Shown here one piece after another: positions 6,229-14,587 of a stretch of DNA of 29,139 nucleotides; position 1 is the first letter of the stretch; each line of letters starts with the position of its first letter. The translations under genes and the position numbers were made by a program. Under the pieces are notes generated by a model. It was given only the letters and a program-made list of their open reading frames with translations, had not been told where the DNA came from and ran no database searches. Source of the stretch: a virus; IMG/VR virus record IMGVR_UViG_3300031141_000030, positions 1-29,139 of that record. One strand, given 5' to 3'.

Positions 6229-8930
6229 TGAGTGTACAACTAATACTATATCCTCAAAGTTATGGAGGTCAATTTAATTCTATTTCTAGTTCGCCTTCTG
6301 AAGCGGTAGTAAATGGGATTAAGTTTGTAAACTTAAACAACTCAACTACTTATACGAGTACGGCTTCAAATCCTTACTTAGATACAGTAACGAATGAACC
6401 TGCTGACATAGTCAATACTTGGTATAGATTTAGAAAAGGTTCACTAGCTTATCCTACTGCATCTTTAGGAGATGTAACTTTAGTAGGGGGTTCTAGTGAG
6501 ATTTCAGGAGTATATCAGACTATTTCAAGTCTTACAATAGGTGCATTATATACTGTTACCATAAACATACCTACCGCAGTAGTTGGTGGTAATGTTAAGG
6601 TTGGTGTTTATTTAGGAACGTCTTTATTAACTTCAACAACTTACAACTCAAACGTAACGCAAATAAGTAAGACTTTCATTGGTGCTGCTAACGAATTGAC
6701 TGTAATGATTAGTTATTCTAACGCAACATCTACAGACCTTACTATTTCAAACATATCAGCACAACCTATAATTGGAGCAATACCTTCAGGAGATACTAGC
6801 ATACTAGACAACGGACAAGTTATATGCGACCTTTATGAAGATGAAGATTTACCTTTAACCTTAAGTGTAGATAACTTTAAGAACGTAGCTGAGAAAGTAC
6901 AGAGTTATTCAAAGGCTTTTAATTTACCTGCAACAAAAAGAAACAATAAGATATTTGACCAAGTCTTTGAAATAACAAGGTCTGATGACGGAGTTATATT
7001 TAACGTATATAAGAAGACTAAGTGTGTTTTAAAACAAGATGGATTCATTCTATTTGAAGGTTATTTAAGGCTCTTAGACGTTACTGATAAGAACGGAGAA
7101 ATTAGTTATAGTGTAAACCTTTATTCTGAAGTAATAGCTTTAGCAGACTTCTTAAAAGACTCAGACTTTAGAGCTTTAGACTTTACGGAATTAACACACG
7201 AATATAACAAGGATAATATAAAGAATAGTTGGAACGATTCAGGAACGGGAATAACATATACAGAGCCAAGCACTTCAGGTTTTAGAGATGCTTACAGTAC
7301 AGTTAAATATCCTTTTGTTAATTGGAATAACTCTTTTATAGTAGCAGCAGCAGGTGGAACACCAACAGCAGGTAATCCTCAACTACCTAACTTAGAAAGT
7401 GCATTCAGACCTTGGATTAATGCGAAGTATATTATAGACCGAATATTTGAAGGAACTCCTTTTACTTATGAGTCAGACTTCTTTGATACAGCAGACTTCG
7501 AGAAGCTTTATATGGACTTTAATTGGGGAGCAGATAATAATCCTGTTCAATCAGTAGATGATGGTAGTAATACATTTTTTGGTACAAACGGACAAGGAAC
7601 TCATTTTGCAGGAACAAGTTACACAAACTTTGTGCTTGATAATACTGGTTTAGTGTATTTTGTCTTTCCTCCAAATTATGATAGTACTACTAATATTATT
7701 ACATCTACAGCCACTAATGAAACTTATAATATAAATTATGATTATACAATTACAAATACAGATTCAGTAGCTAGAACTATAGAATGCAGATATTTAAAGA
7801 ATAGTACAGAATTTAATTATTCAGGAGTTATTACACTAGCAGCAGGAGCTTCTTTTGTTTATCAAGGAAATCTTAATATGTCTTTAGATACAGGAGATAC
7901 TTTGCAAGCTCAATTTAAAGCTAGTTCAGCAGGTGTTGTCCAACAGGATATTTATGGCAGTGGTGGTTTTGGAACTAATGTAATTTTTATTTTAGGAGTT
8001 ACTAACATTACTACAGACACAATACTACAAACACTAAGAGGAGAAACAGGTCAATGGGATTTCTTAAAAGGATTAATTACTATGTTCAATTTAGTAACTG
8101 TTCCTGACAAAGATAATCCTAACAATATTATAATAGAACCTTACTCAGATATATTCATAACAAGTACTGATAGTACAGAATTAAATTGGACTGATAAAGT
8201 AGATGTTTCAGAAATGAAATTAACACCTTTGGCTGACTTGAATAAGAAAACAATATTTAAGTTTGTAGAAGATGACGATGACTTCCCATTCACTAATTAT
8301 AAGAACCAAGTTGGAGGACACTTATACGGAAGTAAGAAGTATAATGCAGGTAACGAATTTAACATACTAGAAGGAACGAATGAAGTAATTGCAGAGCCTT
8401 TCGCAGCTACAGTTGTAAAGCCTTTAATGTACCCTCAATACCCACAATTTGTAATTCCTTCAATATATGCTTACAACTCTGAAAATCAAGAGTCTGAAGG
8501 TTTTGAAAACAGCCCTAGAATAATGTATAATAACGGAATACAATCTACAGGTGTTTCTTATTATATACCACCACAAAATGGAGTAGCAGAAGAACAGGAG
8601 TTTAACTATTTAAACTTTAGTCATATAAAAGACGGAGGTTCGGTTGTAGCAGATTATACAGACTTCCATTTTGGAGAATGCCAACTAGTAACAGGTGCAG
8701 GAACAGGAACATTGAATAACCTATTTAACTTATATTGGCTTCCTTACTATTCAGAACTTTACAATCCAAATACTAGGATAATGACAATAAAGGTTAATCT
8801 TACTCCTGCTGATATTAATACATTCAAGTTCAATGATACTGTAATGATTAAGAACAGAATCTTTAGAGTGAACAAAATAGACTACAAGCCGAACGACTTG
8901 GCAACAGTTGAATTTATACTTATACCATAA
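6228..8930 (+). CDS. Large tail-tip/baseplate hub-like protein
   Basis: The 900-residue protein is the largest in the window. Residues up to about 190 are Ser/Thr/Gly-rich and look like a beta-sandwich or carbohydrate-binding-type domain. Near residues 198-300 is the conserved core of Bacteroidota tail proteins: DLYEDEDLPLTLSVDNFKN, then QSYSKAFNLPATKRNNKIFD and ILFEGYLRLLDV. The C-terminal end (LTPADINTFKFNDTVMIKNR) is typical of hub proteins with a small beta domain. No lysozyme or peptidase motif is evident. Overlapping junctions with both neighbours place it in the tail-tip operon. Likely a Tal/hub analogue; host-binding function of the N-terminus is inferred. Confidence 0.6.
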   Translation: MSVQLILYPQSYGGQFNSISSSPSEAVVNGIKFVNLNNSTTYTSTASNPYLDTVTNEPADIVNTWYRFRKGSLAYPTASLGDVTLVGGSSEISGVYQTISSLTIGALYTVTINIPTAVVGGNVKVGVYLGTSLLTSTTYNSNVTQISKTFIGAANELTVMISYSNATSTDLTISNISAQPIIGAIPSGDTSILDNGQVICDLYEDEDLPLTLSVDNFKNVAEKVQSYSKAFNLPATKRNNKIFDQVFEITRSDDGVIFNVYKKTKCVLKQDGFILFEGYLRLLDVTDKNGEISYSVNLYSEVIALADFLKDSDFRALDFTELTHEYNKDNIKNSWNDSGTGITYTEPSTSGFRDAYSTVKYPFVNWNNSFIVAAAGGTPTAGNPQLPNLESAFRPWINAKYIIDRIFEGTPFTYESDFFDTADFEKLYMDFNWGADNNPVQSVDDGSNTFFGTNGQGTHFAGTSYTNFVLDNTGLVYFVFPPNYDSTTNIITSTATNETYNINYDYTITNTDSVARTIECRYLKNSTEFNYSGVITLAAGASFVYQGNLNMSLDTGDTLQAQFKASSAGVVQQDIYGSGGFGTNVIFILGVTNITTDTILQTLRGETGQWDFLKGLITMFNLVTVPDKDNPNNIIIEPYSDIFITSTDSTELNWTDKVDVSEMKLTPLADLNKKTIFKFVEDDDDFPFTNYKNQVGGHLYGSKKYNAGNEFNILEGTNEVIAEPFAATVVKPLMYPQYPQFVIPSIYAYNSENQESEGFENSPRIMYNNGIQSTGVSYYIPPQNGVAEEQEFNYLNFSHIKDGGSVVADYTDFHFGECQLVTGAGTGTLNNLFNLYWLPYYSELYNPNTRIMTIKVNLTPADINTFKFNDTVMIKNRIFRVNKIDYKPNDLATVEFILIP

Positions 8931-9151
8931 TGCCTGATATTACATACGAAATACCATACCTAAACGGAATGACAGTTAAACCTGTATCAGTTTCAGGACT
9001 AGGAGTAGTTACCTTTACAGACGGAACTAATGACGTTTCTCCTAATCAGTTACAATGTGAAACTTACGGATATACATACAATAGAGCATCAGGAACTTGT
9101 TCGGTGTTCAGATACAGCACAAACTTAAATAGAAGCTTTGAAACTAGCTAA
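8930..9151 (+). CDS. Small Cys-pair protein, tail-associated candidate (73 aa)
   Basis: A 73-residue protein beginning at a TAATG junction with the hub gene. Its C-terminal half contains the compact motif QCETYGYTYNRASGTC, two cysteines about 14 residues apart around a Gly-Tyr-Thr-Tyr core. I have an impression of similar motifs in short proteins beside tail genes of Bacteroidota phages, but have no named family. The N-terminal half is beta-rich. Position between the hub and tape measure genes suggests a minor tail component. There is no signal peptide, so a disulphide would have to form outside the cell, in the virion. Confidence 0.6.
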   Translation: MPDITYEIPYLNGMTVKPVSVSGLGVVTFTDGTNDVSPNQLQCETYGYTYNRASGTCSVFRYSTNLNRSFETS

Positions 9152-9168
9152 AACAAAAAAATAAAACT

Positions 9169-10764
9169 ATGGCAAAGGAAGTATTAGAATTAGAAGTTAA
9201 ATCCGATATAGGGAAGACTACTAAAGAAGCTAATAAACTCGCAAAGAGTATTGATAAATCTACAGAAAACACAAAGGAGTTAAGGGCAGCTTCTAACATT
9301 GGAACTGTTGGATTTGTAAAGCTAAGAAATGCAGTAAGTATGGTTGGAACTGCTTTAAAAGCTTTAGGTATTGGATTGATAGTGGCAGCCTTTGCGACAT
9401 TGAAGCAATTATTCGAACAGAACCAAAAAGTTTTAGATTTCTTTAATACTTCATTTAAGGCGACTTCATTATTATTTAGGGATTTATTTACTTATTTAGA
9501 GAATAATATAGGTAGTTACAAGACCTATATGCAGGAAATGTTTGAAGACCCCACTCCTATGATTGAGAAAATAGGGATTTCTATTAAAGACCATTTTATA
9601 CAGTCTTTAGTATCTTTAAATAAATTTATAGTTCAAGTTTCTAAAAGTTTACTAGCATTTACTCAAATGCGTTTTAAAGATGCAGTTGTTGAAATGGATT
9701 TAGCAGCTTTATCTTTATTGGATACTATAACAGGGGTAGATGGTTCAGCAGAAAAAATTACAAAAACACTAACAAGTGGTGCAGATAAGCTTAAAGAATA
9801 CACTTCTACTATATGGGATACTGCAGAAGGAATGACTGAGTTAGAGAAAAAGGCTCTATTGGCAGAAATTGTATTTTCTAAGTTAAACGCAACTTATTTA
9901 AGAGAAGCAGAAATTCAAAGACAGATAAGAGATGACGTTTCTAAGTCATTTGCAGTAAGACTATCCGCAAATGAAAAGTTAGGAGAAATACTTAAAAATC
10001 AAACAGCAGACCAAATGGTTCAGTTGAAGATTCAGTTAGCTTCAGCTCAAGCAGCAAAAGATTTACAGCCAACAATAGAAAATAAAATAGCTTTAGGTCA
10101 AGCAGAGTTAGCTATACTTGAACTTAAAGAAACTATTGAAGGTCAAATATCTGAACAACTAACTAATCAAACAGGATTAGAGGAAGAATTAAGACAAGGT
10201 AAAGAACAATCTTTAGCAGAAGGAACATTAGGACTAGAAAGAGAATTAGAGGAGCTTAGATTGGCTTATGAAGAAAAGAAAAGGCTAGCAATAAAGTCAG
10301 GAGTTGATACAGCAGCTATTACCAAGCAATACGAAAAACAAAAGACTGATTTAGTTATGGCTAACGTACACGCTCAATTAGAAGCGTTCTCAGGTCTTGC
10401 TAGTGGGTTAAGTGCATTGGCAGGGGATAACAAAGAACTAGCAATAGCATCAGCAGTAATTGACACTTACGTTGGTGCGAATAAGGCATTTGCTCAAGGT
10501 GGTGTTATTGGTTATGTTACAGCAGCAGGAGTTATTGCAGCAGGACTAGCAAATGTTTCAAAGATTATGTCTACAGACGTAGGTAGTGGAGGTGGAGGTT
10601 CAGCACCAACAGAAGCTTCAATCCCTGCACCACAAATGATGTCAGGAGCTTTTGATATATCAGGAGGAGTAGCACCTGAAGCGACTAAGGCTTATGTAGT
10701 AACTGATGAAATGAGTAATAGTCAGAATCAATTAGCTAATATTAGAAGAAGGGCTACAATATAA
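9169..10764 (+). CDS. Tail tape measure protein
   Basis: Sets tail length by serving as the template for tube assembly and is usually ejected with the DNA. The 531-residue sequence has a Lys/Glu-rich helical N-terminus (about 1-45) and a hydrophobic segment around 60-78 (TALKALGIGLIVAAFATLKQ). Helical, Gln/Glu/Lys-rich coiled coil follows (about 235-390), then a hydrophobic Ala/Gly-rich tail (about 400-470) and a Gly-Ser linker. This is the tape measure layout, but short for the family, so the tail should be short for a siphovirus. It lies after the tail-tip genes and far from the chaperone, an inverted order. The start follows an A-rich leader. Confidence 0.85.
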   Translation: MAKEVLELEVKSDIGKTTKEANKLAKSIDKSTENTKELRAASNIGTVGFVKLRNAVSMVGTALKALGIGLIVAAFATLKQLFEQNQKVLDFFNTSFKATSLLFRDLFTYLENNIGSYKTYMQEMFEDPTPMIEKIGISIKDHFIQSLVSLNKFIVQVSKSLLAFTQMRFKDAVVEMDLAALSLLDTITGVDGSAEKITKTLTSGADKLKEYTSTIWDTAEGMTELEKKALLAEIVFSKLNATYLREAEIQRQIRDDVSKSFAVRLSANEKLGEILKNQTADQMVQLKIQLASAQAAKDLQPTIENKIALGQAELAILELKETIEGQISEQLTNQTGLEEELRQGKEQSLAEGTLGLERELEELRLAYEEKKRLAIKSGVDTAAITKQYEKQKTDLVMANVHAQLEAFSGLASGLSALAGDNKELAIASAVIDTYVGANKAFAQGGVIGYVTAAGVIAAGLANVSKIMSTDVGSGGGGSAPTEASIPAPQMMSGAFDISGGVAPEATKAYVVTDEMSNSQNQLANIRRRATI

Positions 10765-10779
10765 AACAAAGGAACTAAA

Positions 10780-10792
10780 TTTCTATTATATA
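10780..10792 (+). promoter_or_regulatory. Late promoter-like motif, copy 3
   Basis: TTTCTATTATATA in the 50-base gap after the tape measure gene. It is preceded by GGAACTAAA and lies 22 bases before the ATG at 10815, leaving room for a short A-rich leader. It is identical to copies 1, 2 and 5 and would drive the coiled-coil protein and prohead protease. Confidence 0.62.
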
Positions 10793-10814
10793 ATACAAAC
10801 CTTAAATAAAAACT

Positions 10815-11180
10815 ATGAACAAGCCAACACCATTCGGAAAAACTTACAAAGAATATACAGAAGCAGTTGAAAAATTTGAGTTAAGCAAAACTGAAAGAGT
10901 TGAGCTAGGAGCTATTGATGATTTAGAAAGTGATTACTATAAACTTTTATCAACAATAGAACCACATCAAAAGAAAGCATATCAGGAGGGGAACGAAATA
11001 AGTAAAATAGCAGTAAAGTTATTAGATGTTGCACAAAACGCTAAAATATTAATAGGAATGGCTAAAGAATTAGGTGCTGATAGTGTTCAGAAAAGTGCTG
11101 AAAAATTAGAAAAAAATGCTATGGTTAAGTTTAAATATTACGGCAAGGTCGCTGATAATATAGCTAAAGCAACTAAATAA
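10815..11180 (+). CDS. Coiled-coil protein sharing a module with the prohead protease
   Basis: A 121-residue, highly charged helical protein. Its segment KTERVELGAIDDLESD (residues 25-40) followed later by AKELGADS (83-90) matches, in order, KSEKIELGLAQDLDKG (204-219) and AKELGVDL (274-281) in the C-terminal extension of the protease encoded just downstream. The two therefore look like duplicated copies of one helical module. It is the first gene after a late promoter-like motif and ends one base before the protease start. A role in head assembly (scaffold-like or protease partner) is inferred from this pairing. No enzyme motif is seen. Confidence 0.7.
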   Translation: MNKPTPFGKTYKEYTEAVEKFELSKTERVELGAIDDLESDYYKLLSTIEPHQKKAYQEGNEISKIAVKLLDVAQNAKILIGMAKELGADSVQKSAEKLEKNAMVKFKYYGKVADNIAKATK

Positions 11181-11181
11181 T

Positions 11182-12099
11182 ATGAAAGCAACTAAAATAG
11201 TAGAACTTGTAATTGCAGACGATTCTGAAGAGCTGGCAATCGATGCTATTAGCTTAGTAACTAGTCCTGCCATTGAGCAAGACTTTGTATTCTTTGGTAA
11301 AGAGAAAAACAACTTGACATTTGCAAAGGTTGATGAAGAAAAGAGAATGTTAATTTCTCCTGCTTTAATTCCTAATAAGCAAATCTTTAGGCACGACCCT
11401 AATACGGATTCGGATTACTATGTATTCTTTTCAAAAGCGACAGTTGAAAAAGCAGCTTTTTTATACTTAAAACATAATAATCATCACAAAGCAACGTATC
11501 AACATCAAGATAGAGTTTCAGGCGTTCTAACAGTTGAAAGTTGGATTAAAGAAGGCGATAGCGATAAGTCTAAATTATACGGATATGACTTACCTGATGG
11601 AACTTGGTTCGTTAAAATGAAGATTGAGAATGACGAGTTGTGGGAAAAGATAAAAGCAGGAGAACTTAAAGGCCTCAGTATTGAGGGCTATTTTACTAAT
11701 AAATTTGAACAAATGAACAAAAGACAACCAACACAAGAGCAAATACTTTCAGCTTTAAACGAGCTAATCAAAGAATCTAAAACTGAACTGAAGTCTGAAA
11801 AGATTGAGTTGGGATTGGCACAAGATTTAGATAAGGGGATTACAAAAGCAAAAGCAGATATATCTTATTTAAAAAAATTAGATAAAGAAAAGATTCAAGC
11901 ATACAAAACAATAGAAAAAGTATCTGACATAGCATATAATATGGACGATGGTAATTTCTATGCTAAGATTGGTAATGACGCAAATAAAGCAGTAAAACAA
12001 GCTAAAGAATTAGGTGTTGATTTACCTCAAGCTAAAGAAATGAGAGATTTGTCAGAAGACTTTTTTAAGTGGTTTAATAAAGTAAGGTCAAAAAAATAA
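11182..12099 (+). CDS. XkdF-like prohead protease with C-terminal coiled-coil extension
   Basis: The first ~178 of 305 residues match the XkdF-like putative phage serine protease family. Segments are AIDAISLVTSPAIEQDFVFF (20-38), RMLISPALIPNKQIFR (55-70), DYYVFFSKATVEKAAFLYLK (78-97) and LTVESWIKEGDSDKS (116-130). DGTWFVKMKIENDELWEKI and GLSIEGYF close the domain. H108, S120 and S166 are candidate catalytic residues; I cannot choose among them. It should cleave scaffold and capsid-related proteins during head maturation. Residues 179-305 are a charged helical extension homologous to the upstream 121-aa protein, larger than the short tails I expect in this family. The family call is strong; extension function unknown. 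Confidence 0.85.
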   Translation: MKATKIVELVIADDSEELAIDAISLVTSPAIEQDFVFFGKEKNNLTFAKVDEEKRMLISPALIPNKQIFRHDPNTDSDYYVFFSKATVEKAAFLYLKHNNHHKATYQHQDRVSGVLTVESWIKEGDSDKSKLYGYDLPDGTWFVKMKIENDELWEKIKAGELKGLSIEGYFTNKFEQMNKRQPTQEQILSALNELIKESKTELKSEKIELGLAQDLDKGITKAKADISYLKKLDKEKIQAYKTIEKVSDIAYNMDDGNFYAKIGNDANKAVKQAKELGVDLPQAKEMRDLSEDFFKWFNKVRSKK

Positions 12100-12102
12100 T
12101 AC

Positions 12103-12110
12103 TATATTTG
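12103..12110 (+). promoter_or_regulatory. Possible host-type -7 element
   Basis: TATATTTG matches the Bacteroidota -7 consensus TAnnTTTG, 13 bases before the ATG of a 38-codon frame at 12124. No convincing -33 TTG at the right distance was seen, so this is a weak call. Confidence 0.35.
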
Positions 12111-12123
12111 TAAAAAATATATT

Positions 12124-12240
12124 ATGAAACCATTCACAGAAGATACAATAGACACTATAATTAAAATAGGAGGTAACGGAACTTTAAACCACCTAAAACC
12201 AAACAGAACAATAACTATTCTATTATATAACAGAACTTAA
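12124..12240 (+). CDS. Possible 38-aa protein between protease and scaffold
   Basis: A 38-codon frame lies in the 161-base gap between protease and scaffold, preceded by a host-type -7 sequence. It begins MKPFTEDTIDTIIKIGGNGT, which looks protein-like, but its last codons run across late promoter-like copy 4 (12218-12229) and encode TITILLYNRT. It may be a small real gene whose 3' end was invaded by the promoter, or chance. I recognise no family. It is included because nothing else explains this gap. Confidence 0.35.
   Translation: MKPFTEDTIDTIIKIGGNGTLNHLKPNRTITILLYNRT
12218..12229 (+). promoter_or_regulatory. Late promoter-like motif, copy 4 (scaffold/capsid)
   Basis: TTCTATTATATA, exact over the 12-base core, lies 31 bases upstream of the scaffold ATG at 12261. 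It would drive scaffold and the major capsid protein, the genes needing highest expression. The following leader is A-rich (AACTATAAAAAGATT before the ATG). Confidence 0.6.
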
Positions 12241-12260
12241 AACAAAACTATAAAAAGATT

Positions 12261-12923
12261 ATGGATTTAAAAAATCAAATATTAGTAGCACTTGGACTTG
12301 ACAAAGAAGAAGTCTTAATGGCTTTTCAAGCTAAATTAGAAGATGGTACAATTATCACTTCTACAGCTGACGAATTAATTGCAGGAGTAGATATTTCCGT
12401 TCTTACTGAAGATGGTTCTGTAATGCTTTTACCTGTTGGAAATTACGTATTAGAATCAGGAGAATCTTTTTCAGTTGAAGAAGAAGGAATTGTTTCTGAA
12501 GTATTTGGTGCAGAAGACGTAGAAGAAGAAGCTCCTGTTGAAGAAGAAGTTGAAATGGCAGAAGAAGCTGACGTTGCTGATTGGGAAGGTATGGAAAAGC
12601 GAATTGCCAATTTAGAAAATGCAATTGCAGACTTAAAAGGAGAAGAAAAAGACACAGAAGAAGAAGTTGAAGAAATGTCAGTTGAAACTGAAGTAGAAGA
12701 AAGAGGTACAACTCCTAAATCTATTAAGACTACAGAAGTAGTTGAGTTCTCAATGGAAGACTTACAAGCAGAAAACGATAGACTAAAGACTGAATTAGCA
12801 GCACAACCTGCATCAGCACCTTTAGATACAAATAAATTTAGCTCAGAGAAAACTTCTCTAAGTAAAAAAGAATTAAAAATGATGACCTCACAAGAGAGAT
12901 TCTTATATAACTTAAATAATTAA
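12261..12923 (+). CDS. Capsid scaffolding protein candidate
   Basis: A 220-residue, very acidic protein directly upstream of the major capsid gene. Residues about 1-80 form a mixed N-terminal part. Residues 85-150 are dominated by Glu with a short coiled coil (EKRIANLENAIADLKGEE). Residues 165-185 form another coil (MEDLQAENDRLKTELAAQ). The end is basic/helical (SLSKKELKMMTSQERFLYNL), as in scaffold proteins whose C-terminus docks on capsid subunits. Acid-rich coiled coil, gene order protease-scaffold-capsid and its own late promoter-like motif support the call. There is no sequence family I can name with certainty. Confidence 0.68.
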   Translation: MDLKNQILVALGLDKEEVLMAFQAKLEDGTIITSTADELIAGVDISVLTEDGSVMLLPVGNYVLESGESFSVEEEGIVSEVFGAEDVEEEAPVEEEVEMAEEADVADWEGMEKRIANLENAIADLKGEEKDTEEEVEEMSVETEVEERGTTPKSIKTTEVVEFSMEDLQAENDRLKTELAAQPASAPLDTNKFSSEKTSLSKKELKMMTSQERFLYNLNN

Positions 12924-12938
12924 AAAAACAAAACAATT

Positions 12939-13853
12939 ATGGCATTACCAACAGTAACAAGTACTTTCGAAGGGAAAGTAGCAGGTGGATATATTTCCGC
13001 TGCATTAAAAGAGGCTAACTCTTTAAACTTTATGACTTCAATGGAAAACGTGAAGTATAAAGCAGTAATTCAAAAAATGGAATCAGGTGCAGAGATGGCA
13101 GATAGCACGTGCGATTTCACAACAGCAGGAACTTTAGTTCTTACTGAAGCAATCATTACTCCAAAAGATTTACAAGTAAATATGGAAATTTGCAGTAAAA
13201 ACTTATTGGATTCTTGGGAAGCTTTAGAAATGAGAGCAGGAGCAGGCGCACCAGCACCAGCATCTTTTGATGACTACTTAGTATCTCACTTAGCAGGTAG
13301 AATTTCTCAAGGAGTTGAAAATGCTATATGGTCAGGAAATGATGCAACAGGAGGTTCTTTTACAGGATTTACTACAGCAGCAGTAGGAAGACTTGTAGTA
13401 GACGCAACAGTAATTGATGTAGCTAATGTAGGTGGAGCAGGAACAGCGTTCTCAGCAACTAACATTATCAACAACTTACAAAACGCAACAGCAGCTATCC
13501 CTTCTAATGTTTACACGAAAGAAGACCTTTACATCTATATGAGTCCTAAGTCTTACAGATTATACATCTCAGCTATCTCAGCTTTAGGTTATGTAAACGC
13601 TTACTCTATGAATGGAGATTATGATGCAGTTTTTGAAGGAATAAAACTTGCAGTATGCAACGGGGCAGAAGACGATAAGTTAGTTTGTGCTGAAAAGTCA
13701 AATTTATTTTTTGGGACTGATTTAATTTCAGACTCAACAAATATCCAATTGCTTGACCAATCTCACGTAGGTAGCCTTAACACAAGACTTATCGCACGTT
13801 TCACAGGAGGAACGCAGGTAGGAATTGGTGCAGACGTAGTATTTGTATCGTAA
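12939..13853 (+). CDS. Major capsid protein (HK97 fold)
   Basis: The 304-residue protein forms the icosahedral shell. It follows protease and scaffold genes and has an HK97-like sequence pattern. An N-terminal arm is followed by EITP-like strand text (LTEAIITPKDLQVNMEICSK, about 67-86) and a spine-helix region (ASFDDYLVSHLAGRISQGVE). A P-domain core (KEDLYIYMSPKSYRLYISAI) follows, and the end is beta-rich (LIARFTGGTQVGIGADVVFV). The N-terminus is short, with no long delta domain, consistent with a separate scaffold. Four or more cysteines are present, including CNG and VCAEK near the C-terminus. A strong hairpin follows the stop. Confidence 0.85.
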   Translation: MALPTVTSTFEGKVAGGYISAALKEANSLNFMTSMENVKYKAVIQKMESGAEMADSTCDFTTAGTLVLTEAIITPKDLQVNMEICSKNLLDSWEALEMRAGAGAPAPASFDDYLVSHLAGRISQGVENAIWSGNDATGGSFTGFTTAAVGRLVVDATVIDVANVGGAGTAFSATNIINNLQNATAAIPSNVYTKEDLYIYMSPKSYRLYISAISALGYVNAYSMNGDYDAVFEGIKLAVCNGAEDDKLVCAEKSNLFFGTDLISDSTNIQLLDQSHVGSLNTRLIARFTGGTQVGIGADVVFVS

Positions 13854-13866
13854 TTAATAAATAAAC

Positions 13867-13896
13867 GGAAGTGAGGGGGTAAAACCCTTCACTCCC
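13867..13896 (+). terminator. GC-rich hairpin after the capsid gene
   Basis: AGTGAGGGG (13870-13878) pairs with CCCTTCACT (13885-13893) through one G-T pair, with loop GTAAAA; outer GG/CC pairs extend it. No T tract follows, so it may be a weak terminator or a 3' mRNA-stabilising structure for the capsid message rather than a full stop. Confidence 0.5.
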
Positions 13897-13917
13897 TTAA
13901 CCTAAAAAAAACACAAT

Positions 13918-14484
13918 ATGGCTTGCACGGCACTTACAAAGGGGAGGGGACTTTTATGTTCCAAAACAACAGGAGGTATTAAGAACGTATACTTTGCAGT
14001 ATATGACGAAGTTTTAGCTACTACAATAGTTGATTCAGAAGTAACTGATATTGATATGGGTGCAGACTCATTATATAGATACTCGTTACCAATGGGTACG
14101 GCTACTTTTTCTGATGCTATTACAGGCGACAGAGCTGCAGGTAGCTTGTTCTACACTCCTACTTTAAATTTAACTTTAAATAAGTTAAGTAAAGAAGACC
14201 AAAACCAAATCAAAATATTAGCTTCAAACAGATTAATTTGTTTCGCTGAATTAAATTCTACTTTAGCAAACGGACATAACGTAATAGTAGCAATGGGTAT
14301 TGAAAACGGAATGGAGATTAATGCAGGTTCAATGGATTCGGGAGATACTTTCGGTTCAAGAAATGGATATACACTTACTCTAGACGGAATGGAAAAAGTA
14401 CCTTCTCAAATGGTAGTAGATTATACTGCAACACCATTTGATAATGCAGACTCTTCAGGAGCTATTCCAATCGTAACATCTTAA
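13918..14484 (+). CDS. Major tail (tube) protein candidate
   Basis: A 188-residue protein starting MACTALTKGRGLLCSKTTGG. The N-terminus has two cysteines (C3, C14), followed by a conserved-looking IKNVYFAVYDEV. The centre is beta-rich (SLFYTPTLNLTLNKLSKEDQ, RLICFAELN) and the end is NGYTLTLDGMEKVPSQMVVD. Size and strand-rich composition fit a tail-tube subunit of a siphovirus, and I recall similar proteins next to capsid genes in Bacteroidota phages. It sits between the capsid hairpin and a terminator, a small highly expressed unit. No other tube candidate was found, which supports the call indirectly. Confidence 0.6.
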   Translation: MACTALTKGRGLLCSKTTGGIKNVYFAVYDEVLATTIVDSEVTDIDMGADSLYRYSLPMGTATFSDAITGDRAAGSLFYTPTLNLTLNKLSKEDQNQIKILASNRLICFAELNSTLANGHNVIVAMGIENGMEINAGSMDSGDTFGSRNGYTLTLDGMEKVPSQMVVDYTATPFDNADSSGAIPIVTS

Positions 14485-14493
14485 AAACTTTCA

Positions 14494-14506
14494 TTTTTAT
14501 TATATT
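14494..14506 (+). promoter_or_regulatory. Degenerate late-promoter-like sequence
   Basis: TTTTTATTATATT differs at two positions from TTTCTATTATATA and lies only two bases before the stem of the terminator at 14509. If active it would give only a very short RNA. It may be chance or a decayed copy. Confidence 0.25.
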
Positions 14507-14508
14507 TT

Positions 14509-14545
14509 AGAGAAGGGTGGCTTAATTGCTACCCTTTTCTCTTTT
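14509..14545 (+). terminator. Intrinsic terminator after tail-tube candidate
   Basis: AGAGAAGGGTGGC (14509-14521) pairs with GCTACCCTTTTCTCT (14528-14542), with one G-T pair and a two-base bulge, around loop TTAATT, followed by TTT. It closes the capsid/tube unit before the next late promoter-like motif. Confidence 0.7.
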
Positions 14546-14587
14546 AAAACAGTTTAAAGTAGTTCAGAACCAAATAAAAACAACTTA

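Noticed and set aside
8554-8567. TTTCTTATTATATA inside the 900-aa tail gene
   Set aside because: Resembles the late motif but has one extra T and lies in coding sequence far from a gene start; treated as chance.
12403-12711. Long minus-strand open frame opposite the scaffold gene
   Set aside because: It is Leu/Gln-rich because it is the complement of the Glu-rich scaffold codons; it overlaps a strongly supported + gene and has no neighbours on its strand.
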